Of a stretch of 10,681 bases of DNA, positions 6,374-10,681 are shown one piece after another. The position numbers and the translations under genes are program-made. The notes under the pieces are model-generated. The model did no database searches. It saw only the letters and a list, made by a program, of their open reading frames with translations, and was not told the origin of the DNA. The DNA is from Burkholderiales bacterium (lineage in GTDB: Bacteria > Pseudomonadota > Gammaproteobacteria > Burkholderiales > SG8-41), in NCBI GenBank assembly GCA_005800795.1, contig SYEN01000034.1, forward strand, positions 1-10,681. The letters run 5' to 3'. Numbering within the stretch: position 1 is the first letter of the stretch; every line of letters starts with the position of its first letter.

Positions 6374-7258
6374 TCAGGCCGATCTGGCCTGCAACGAACT
6401 GCGTTGCGCTTGCCACCCGAAATCCATGATGGTCGAGCGCCAGTTGGTGCGCCGTTCGTTCGCTGGATAATCGCCGGTGGCACAGTGGATGGAGCAGCGG
6501 TTGTCCCACAGTACCACGTCGCCTTTTTGCCATTTATGGCGATAGTCGCCATCCGGGCTGGCTGTGCGCTGCGCCAGATCGGCGATGAGGGCATCACTCT
6601 GGGCCTGCTCAAGGCCAAGGATGCTCATGATCTGGCCATCGTTGAAGTACAACGACTTGCGGCCGGTTTCCGGGTGCGTGGGCGTCATCGGATGGATTGC
6701 CGGCGCACGCCCGCGCTCCGAATCTTCCATGCGTTCCTGCTGGCGCTTCAGGCGGCCGCCATAGATGTGGCTGGCAGAGCGGCCTTCGAGTTTTTGTTTG
6801 AGCCCGGATGGCAGGGCGTCGTACGCGGCGTACGAGTTCGAGAACAGCGTATCGCCGCCCACGCTCGGCACGTTGATGGCGTACATGCCAGTGGCCTTGG
6901 CTGTGATGTAGTCGTAGCTGGTGTCGGTGTGCCACACGTTGCCGATGCGGATCAGCAGGGGCGACGCGGTTTTGCTTTCCTCACCGGTCCTGGTGTTGAG
7001 AATGCGGTTGTCCATCAGCATCAGATTGGGATAGCGCGGGTGATGCGCTTTTTTGGTCATGTGCGGTTTCAGTTCGCCAAAGCGCGAACTGAACGCCATG
7101 AAGTCTTCCTCGTTTAAATCCTGTCCGCGAATCACGATAACGATGTGATCGAGAAATGCCTGATACACCGTGCGAAAGGTGGCCTCATCCATCGTCTTGA
7201 TGTTGACGCCCTGAATTTCCGCGCCGATTTTGGGCGAGGCCGGAATGATTCTTACCAT
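6374..7258 (-). CDS. TauD/TfdA-family Fe(II)/2-oxoglutarate-dependent dioxygenase
   Basis: With the chosen start the protein has 294 residues, normal for TauD/TfdA enzymes, which hydroxylate a substrate while decarboxylating 2-oxoglutarate. The iron triad is visible: His110 and Asp112 in 'NVWHTDTSYDY' and His258 in 'NRCSIHCATGDY'. Arg270 and Arg274 in 'ERRTNWRSTI' lie where TauD has its 2-oxoglutarate-binding arginines. 'VIVIRGQDLNEEDF' and 'GELKPHM' near the N-terminus are also typical. The frame extends to 7291 (MFLLIFLQGIL), but ATG 7258 is preferred: it has AAGG 7 bases upstream and begins 'MVRIIPASPKIGAEIQGVN', where the family starts. It follows the Bug gene by 51 bp, a gap that contains AT-rich motif copy B. 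The substrate could be a sulfonate, a phenoxyacetate-like ether or another carboxylate. Confidence 0.9.
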   Translation of the reverse strand: MVRIIPASPKIGAEIQGVNIKTMDEATFRTVYQAFLDHIVIVIRGQDLNEEDFMAFSSRFGELKPHMTKKAHHPRYPNLMLMDNRILNTRTGEESKTASPLLIRIGNVWHTDTSYDYITAKATGMYAINVPSVGGDTLFSNSYAAYDALPSGLKQKLEGRSASHIYGGRLKRQQERMEDSERGRAPAIHPMTPTHPETGRKSLYFNDGQIMSILGLEQAQSDALIADLAQRTASPDGDYRHKWQKGDVVLWDNRCSIHCATGDYPANERRTNWRSTIMDFGWQAQRSSLQARSA

Positions 7259-7270
7259 GAGAATGCCTTG

Positions 7271-7305
7271 TAAAAATATCAATAAAAACAATTACTTATG
7301 ATTAA
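7271..7305 (-). promoter_or_regulatory. AT-rich upstream motif, copy B (before the TauD-like gene)
   Basis: Over 35 bases this stretch is identical at 28 positions, without gaps, to copy C at 10466-10500. Both lie directly upstream of a minus-strand gene. On the coding strand it reads TAAGTAATTGTTTTTATTGA followed by a T-run and then the ribosome site. The match in position and orientation suggests a common operator or promoter rather than simple AT-richness, but it also falls in the gap after a Bug gene, so readthrough is possible. Confidence 0.5.
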
Positions 7306-7309
7306 ATCG

Positions 7310-8287
7310 TTACGTATCAAAACGCAACCCCGCCGCCTTGATGATTTTGCGAAACTTCTCGATTTCGTTGCGTGTGTAATCGTGCATCGCTTCGGGCGTG
7401 CTGGGCGCGGGCGTGTTGCCGCCGGCCTGAAAGCGCGTCACGGCATCGGGGTTGGCGAGCACGCGATGCACGTCGCTGTTCAAGCGCATGACCAGCGCGC
7501 GCGGTGTTTTGGCGGGCGCGGCGATGCTGTACCAGGTGATGACTTCATAGCCTGGCCACGTTTCCGTCAATGCGGGCACATCGGGCGTCAGTGGCGAACG
7601 CGTCGCACCGCAGGTGGCGAGCATTGTCAGCCGCCCCGATTTCGCCTGCGGCAGCGCCGAGGCCATGCTATTAAACAAAACATGAATCTGCCCGCCCAGC
7701 AGGTCGGCGATGGCCGGTACAGCGCCCTTGTAAGCCACGTGGCGGATATCGATGCCGGTGAGCATTTTTAGTTGCTCCCCGCCCAGGTGCGAGGTACTGC
7801 CGACACCCGTCGAACCAAAATTGAACTGGCCGGGTTTGGCCTTGGCCGCCGCTACCAGCTCCTGCACGGTTTTGACGTTTAGCGACGGTTGTACGATCAA
7901 TGCGAACGGGCTGATGACTACCATGCTTACCGGTGCAAAATCGCGCAGCGAATCGTAAGGCAAGCTTTTTTGCACCAATTGCGCCGTGACCATGGTCGAA
8001 GCCGAACCCAGCAGCAGCGTGTAACCATCGGGCGTGGCACGTGCCACGAGTTCGGCACCGATGGTGCCTGCAGCACCGGGGCGTGTGTCAACGATCACTT
8101 GCTGGCCCCACGACTCGGTCAGCTTCTGTGCCACGATGCGCGCGATGACATCGGCCGGGCCGCCGGCGGAGACGGTGTTGACGATGCGGACGGGGCGGGT
8201 GGGGTAGGTGGGTATCGGTTGGGCTTGGGCGTAAGACTGAGAAGTCGCTGATGCGCACAATGCACCGGCGGATAGAGTCAATAGCAA
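7310..8287 (-). CDS. Bug-family (TctC) periplasmic receptor, upstream of the TauD-like gene
   Basis: This is a Bug receptor of about 325 residues. Landmarks are 'YPTRPVRIVNTVSAGGPAD' (28-46), 'ATPDGYTLLLGSASTM', 'LPYDSLRDFAPVSMV', 'FGSTGVGSTSHLGGEQLK', 'HVAYKGAVPAIADLLGG' and 'TPDVPALTETWPGYEV'. The mature protein probably begins after 'SQSYA'. The start is uncertain. There is no ATG; the first usable codon is TTG 8287, five codons after an in-frame TAG, with GCGGGG close upstream. The predicted signal peptide then lacks the usual positive residues, whereas an Arg-rich stretch (VIRRVRRERG) is encoded in the next frame just upstream. One extra G in a run of four would join it to 'QLLLTLSAGAL', so a frameshift or sequencing error is possible. 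The neighbouring TauD-like enzyme may act on its ligand (inference). Confidence 0.85.
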   Translation of the reverse strand: MLLTLSAGALCASATSQSYAQAQPIPTYPTRPVRIVNTVSAGGPADVIARIVAQKLTESWGQQVIVDTRPGAAGTIGAELVARATPDGYTLLLGSASTMVTAQLVQKSLPYDSLRDFAPVSMVVISPFALIVQPSLNVKTVQELVAAAKAKPGQFNFGSTGVGSTSHLGGEQLKMLTGIDIRHVAYKGAVPAIADLLGGQIHVLFNSMASALPQAKSGRLTMLATCGATRSPLTPDVPALTETWPGYEVITWYSIAAPAKTPRALVMRLNSDVHRVLANPDAVTRFQAGGNTPAPSTPEAMHDYTRNEIEKFRKIIKAAGLRFDT

Positions 8288-8569
8288 CTGCCCCGCTCGC
8301 GCCTAACGCGTCGAATGACCGAGAACAGAATTACACAAAGTTAGGTTGAAACACATGTCTTGTAGCATCATCAGACTGACCACAATATTTAACGAAGCAA
8401 ACAAAACCAAACCTGTCCTTCCCGCGAAGGCGGGAATCCATAACACAGTGCTATATGGAACAGCGTTATGGATTCCCGCCTTCGCGGGAACGACAGCCGT
8501 AGTGTATCGCCTGTGTCACAACTTTATGCTTCAAAACCGTAACGCCAGAGTAATCAGTAGCGAAGGCAC
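8288..8569. other. Intergenic region between two Bug genes
   Basis: These 282 bp separate the stop of one minus-strand Bug gene from the start of the next. They contain inverted-repeat copy 3 (8415-8494) and, nearer the downstream gene, an AT-richer stretch (about 8340-8410) that might hold a promoter. I find only weak box matches there and no gene. Confidence 0.4.
8415..8494. repeat. 80 bp inverted-repeat doublet (REP/dRS3-like), copy 3
   Basis: Two 30-base arms (8415-8444 and 8465-8494) are inverted copies with one mismatch, around a 20-base spacer. Each arm holds CCCGC-GAAG-GCGGG, a small stem-loop within the larger palindrome. It is the same length as copy 1 and matches it over the whole element in reverse orientation, including spacer words ACAGTGC and TGGAACAG. 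Three arm differences between the copies change both paired bases, so pairing is kept. Confidence 0.9.
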
Positions 8570-9595
8570 CTACTCTGCCCGTATATTAGTCTCGCGCGCG
8601 ACCATTCTCCACTTTCCCATACCCTCCGCCAACATTGCGCCAAACTGCGCAGGTGTCCAGGCTGTTACTTCCGCTCCCTCGGTGGCGAGCTGCCTGGCGG
8701 CTTCCGGGTCGCGCAAAATATTATTGATTTCGCTATTGAGCTTGCTGATGATCGTCGCAGGCGTTTGGGCCGGTGCCACCAGCCCCCACCACACGGTGAA
8801 TTCGTAGCCACGCGCGCCACCTTCCGCCAGCGTGGGCACTGCGGGCAGCAGGGGCGAGCGCGAGGTGCCGCCCACGCCCAGCGCACGCAGTTTTTCCGTG
8901 CGGACAAAGGGCAAACCCAGCGGCATAGTCGAAAACATCAGTGGCACTTCGCCCGCCAGCACCGCAAACGACGATGCGCCGCCACCTTTGTAAGCGACAT
9001 GACCGAGATCAATGCCTGCCGTGCGCTTGAACAGCTCGCCGCCGAAGTGGTGCATGCCGGCGATGCCGGTGGAGGCATATTGAAATTTGCCAGGGCTGGC
9101 CTTGGCCAGCGCAATCAATTCCGGCAGCGTTTTCGCAGGAAAGGCAGGGTTGGCCACCAGCATATTCGGCCCGCGCCCGAACATCGCCACCGGCGTGAAC
9201 GACCTGAGCGTGTCGTACGGCACTTTGCGGATCACCTCGTTCATGGTGTGCGATGTGGAGGCAAACAGCAGCGTGTAACCGTCCGGCGCGGCACGCGCGG
9301 CAATCTCCGTGCCGATCACGCCCGATGCGCCGCCGCGATAGTCGTAAACAATCTGTTGTCCGAATTTGGCTGTGAGCCGCACGCCGATAAAACGCGCGAT
9401 GATGTCGTTGCTGCCGCCGGGCGGAAACGCGATGACCATGCGTATGGGGCGGTTGGGGTAGGCGCCGGTGTCGGGCAGCACGGGTTTTTGTGCCGTTGCG
9501 TTTGTGACGGCCAATGCCGTGCAAACCACGATCCATCCGCGTGGGCACAAACGGCGTGCCCACCCTACCGGGTCAAATGGTTTTGTCGAAACCAT
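8570..9595 (-). CDS. Bug-family (TctC) periplasmic receptor, overlapping the LigI-like gene
   Basis: The 341-residue Bug receptor shows 'AYPNRPIRMVIAFPPGGSND' (45-64), 'AAPDGYTLLFASTSHTM', 'VPYDTLRSFTPVAMF', 'STGIAGMHHFGGELFK', 'HVAYKGGGASSFAVLAG' and 'LLPAVPTLAEGG'. The frame is open further upstream, but ATG 9595 has a strong ribosome site (GGAGG, 6 bases away). It lies inside the end of the LigI-like gene, giving a 23 bp overlap and probable translational coupling. The leader is unusual: a hydrophilic MVSTKPFDPVGWARRLCPRG, then WIVVCTALAVTNATA with likely cleavage before Gln36. Residues of about 10-20 are encoded by a palindromic repeat (9541-9563), so part of the leader seems repeat-derived. 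Coupling to a LigI-like hydrolase suggests a lactone or carboxylate ligand (inference). Confidence 0.9.
   Translation of the reverse strand: MVSTKPFDPVGWARRLCPRGWIVVCTALAVTNATAQKPVLPDTGAYPNRPIRMVIAFPPGGSNDIIARFIGVRLTAKFGQQIVYDYRGGASGVIGTEIAARAAPDGYTLLFASTSHTMNEVIRKVPYDTLRSFTPVAMFGRGPNMLVANPAFPAKTLPELIALAKASPGKFQYASTGIAGMHHFGGELFKRTAGIDLGHVAYKGGGASSFAVLAGEVPLMFSTMPLGLPFVRTEKLRALGVGGTSRSPLLPAVPTLAEGGARGYEFTVWWGLVAPAQTPATIISKLNSEINNILRDPEAARQLATEGAEVTAWTPAQFGAMLAEGMGKWRMVARETNIRAE
9541..9563. repeat. Short palindromic repeat inside the Bug signal-peptide region
   Basis: GTGGGCAC (9541-9548) and GTGCCCAC (9556-9563) form a perfect 8 bp stem with a 7-base loop, flanked by CCTACC. It resembles the GGTAGGGTGGGCAC-type hairpins scattered through many bacterial genomes, recalled from general knowledge and not searched. 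Translated, it gives VGWARR and PRG in the receptor leader. Confidence 0.65.
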
Positions 9596-10466
9596 ACAAC
9601 ACCTCCGGGTTCTGCACGAGAATGCGATCACGCACGCTTTCATCCGGCGCCCACGTCGACAGCAGATCAAACAGCAAGGAGTCATTCGGCTTGTCACCCG
9701 TGGCGGCGGGATGTGGCCAGTCGCTGCCCCACACCAGCCGCTCCGGTGCGGCCTTGACGAAAGCCTGCGCGATAAGTGTCGCGTCCGCATAAGTGGGCGG
9801 ACCGACTTCGGTGTTGAAATACGCGCCCGCGAGTTTGACCCACGCGCGTCCCCTGTCGAGCAAGCCGCGCACAATGCGGTGCGATTCGTCGTTCACCCCA
9901 GCGGGCAGATGCGGATGCCCCAGATGATCGATGACGATGGGCACCGGCAGCCGCTGCAAAATACCCGCCAGTTCAACGATCTGATCGGCCTCGATATTGA
10001 ACTGAATATGCCAGCCGAACGCGGCCACGCGCTTGGCCAGAGGCTCGATCATGTCTGGCTGCACCGCGCGGGTTTTCGGATCGCCGAGGCTGAAGCGGAT
10101 GCCGCGTACGCCGGCGGCGTCAAAGCGCTTTAACTCGGCGTCGCTCACGGTGGGATGCACTACCGCCACGCCGCGCGCGTTGTTGCCGAGTTGCTTAAGA
10201 GCATCCAGCGTCACCGCGTTGTCGGTGCCGTAGTGACGTGGCTGCACCACCACATTGCGCGTGGTGCCGAGACATTTTTGCAGCAGCCGGTAATCCGCCA
10301 CCGTGCTGTTGGGCGGCACCGGCCGCGCGGGCTGTGGCTGCGGCAACGCAAAGCGCGCGGGATCGTAAATGTGGTGATGGACGTCACAGGCGTTGGCGGG
10401 CGCCTTGAGTTGTGGCGGGGTGTTGCCGCTGGAGTTGGGGACTGTGTAGAGCAGTGGAGTTGTCAT
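9573..10466 (-). CDS. Amidohydrolase-superfamily lactonase, LigI-like (2-pyrone-4,6-dicarboxylate hydrolase type)
   Basis: The 297-residue cytoplasmic TIM-barrel protein belongs to amidohydrolase family 2 (COG3618-like). It shows the HxH pair (His30 and His32 in 'CDVHHHIYDP'), His181 in 'IVIDHLGHPHL' and Asp249 in 'LVWGSDWPHP'. These positions fit the active-site set of LigI (two His of HxH, His180, Asp248), which opens the lactone 2-pyrone-4,6-dicarboxylate in the protocatechuate 4,5-cleavage pathway. 'VRGIRFSLGDP' at 120-130 is also family-typical. ATG 10466 has no visible Shine-Dalgarno; AT-rich motif copy C abuts it. Its end overlaps the next Bug gene by 23 bp, which binds the two genes into one operon. 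Other lactones (sugar lactones, for instance) are used by relatives, so the exact substrate is open and no symbol is given. Confidence 0.85.
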   Translation of the reverse strand: MTTPLLYTVPNSSGNTPPQLKAPANACDVHHHIYDPARFALPQPQPARPVPPNSTVADYRLLQKCLGTTRNVVVQPRHYGTDNAVTLDALKQLGNNARGVAVVHPTVSDAELKRFDAAGVRGIRFSLGDPKTRAVQPDMIEPLAKRVAAFGWHIQFNIEADQIVELAGILQRLPVPIVIDHLGHPHLPAGVNDESHRIVRGLLDRGRAWVKLAGAYFNTEVGPPTYADATLIAQAFVKAAPERLVWGSDWPHPAATGDKPNDSLLFDLLSTWAPDESVRDRILVQNPEVLYGFDKTI

Positions 10467-10500
10467 AAATTTATCAATTAAAACAGTTACTTACGATGTA
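10466..10500 (-). promoter_or_regulatory. AT-rich upstream motif, copy C (before the LigI-like gene)
   Basis: On the coding strand it reads GTAAGTAACTGTTTTAATTG then ATAAATTTA, ending on the first base of the start codon. Identity with copy B is 28 of 35 without gaps, and the TAA-TA, CTGTTTT and GATA words are shared with copy A. It occupies the place where a ribosome site would be, so a leaderless or very short-leader transcript is possible. Confidence 0.5.
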
Positions 10501-10554
10501 TTCGCCGAGGCGGAACTACAGCGTCCTGATCACCACCCGATTGCGGCTTGCTCG

Positions 10555-10681
10555 TTATGGCTTGACCTCTCCCGCTGCCCTGGCCACTTCTGCATTATAA
10601 TGACCAATTACGTTCATCGCGCCGGTTGAGTAAGCCTCGCGGTCGATGGTCAGCGCATAGTCGCTGGAACTGAGCTGGATA
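10555..10681 (-). CDS. Unrecognised protein, C-terminal 41 residues
   Basis: A minus-strand frame enters from the right edge and ends at TAA 10555-10557. The visible peptide begins IQLSSSDYALTIDREAYSTG and ends EVARAAGEVKP. The codon choice is GC-rich at third positions, as in the neighbours, which supports it being a real gene end. I do not recognise the family; no membrane segment or catalytic motif is in this part. It lies 88 bp upstream of the LigI-like gene on the same strand, so it may belong to the same operon, although motif copy C between them suggests a separate promoter. Confidence 0.6.
   Translation of the reverse strand, partial: IQLSSSDYALTIDREAYSTGAMNVIGHYNAEVARAAGEVKP

Noticed and set aside
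6404..7117. Plus-strand open frame of 237 codons
   Set aside because: It is the antisense shadow of the TauD-like gene, whose iron and 2-oxoglutarate motifs are clear.
7259..7291. Longer start for the TauD-like protein (MFLLIFLQGIL)
   Set aside because: The extension comes from AT-rich motif DNA; ATG 7258 has a ribosome site and fits the family's N-terminus.
2684..8494. CRISPR array
   Set aside because: The repeats are three widely separated inverted doublets, not regularly spaced direct repeats, and no cas gene is present.
8765..9757. Plus-strand open frame of 330 codons
   Set aside because: It lies opposite the Bug and LigI-like genes. The product is rich in Arg, His and Gln with no recognisable fold, typical of antisense shadows in GC-rich DNA.
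9596..9874. Upstream extension of the Bug receptor frame within the LigI-like gene
   Set aside because: It is antiphase to a well-supported gene on the same strand, and a strong ribosome site precedes ATG 9595.

Overview
The window is GC-rich and densely coded. It carries four periplasmic Bug-type (TctC) receptors of tripartite tricarboxylate transporters, a family that is strongly expanded in Burkholderiales. Together with the ring-cleavage and small-acid catabolic genes, this suggests a soil or freshwater betaproteobacterium, most likely Burkholderiales. That assignment is inference from gene content; no rRNA or other phylogenetic marker is present.

Layout, left to right. (1) 1-411 (+) is the C-terminal part of a Bug receptor. 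(2) 547-2658 (-) is a compact operon: Bug receptor, then a LigA-like small subunit, then a LigB-like class III extradiol dioxygenase, the last two overlapping by 8 bp. (3) 2883-6301 (+) holds an alpha/beta hydrolase, a D-2-hydroxyacid dehydrogenase and an MFS permease. It is divergent from block 2 across a 224 bp intergenic region. (4) 6374-10681 (-), in transcription order from the right: an unrecognised protein (C-terminus only), a LigI-like amidohydrolase, a Bug receptor overlapping it by 23 bp, a second Bug receptor, and a TauD/TfdA-type dioxygenase.

How the genes may work together (inference). Bug receptors capture carboxylated solutes in the periplasm, and each full-length Bug gene here sits beside a catabolic enzyme. 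LigA/LigB-like and LigI-like enzymes are the ring-cleavage and lactone-hydrolysis steps of the protocatechuate 4,5-cleavage type of pathway. The intermediate dehydrogenase (LigC) is not in the window, and no TctA/TctB membrane subunits are seen, so the receptors must use membrane parts encoded elsewhere. The MFS permease could be a separate uptake or export route.

Non-coding structure is notable. Three inverted-repeat doublets of REP/dRS3-like type lie at 2684-2763, 4898-5006 and 8415-8494. The first and third are both 80 bp and homologous over their whole length in opposite orientation, with paired changes between the arms. A second, AT-rich motif of about 30-35 bp recurs just upstream of three genes (3864, 7258, 10466) and again over the 3' end of the MFS gene. 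A third, short palindrome lies inside the signal-peptide region of one Bug gene. No RNA gene, CRISPR array, transposase or convincing T-tailed terminator was seen.
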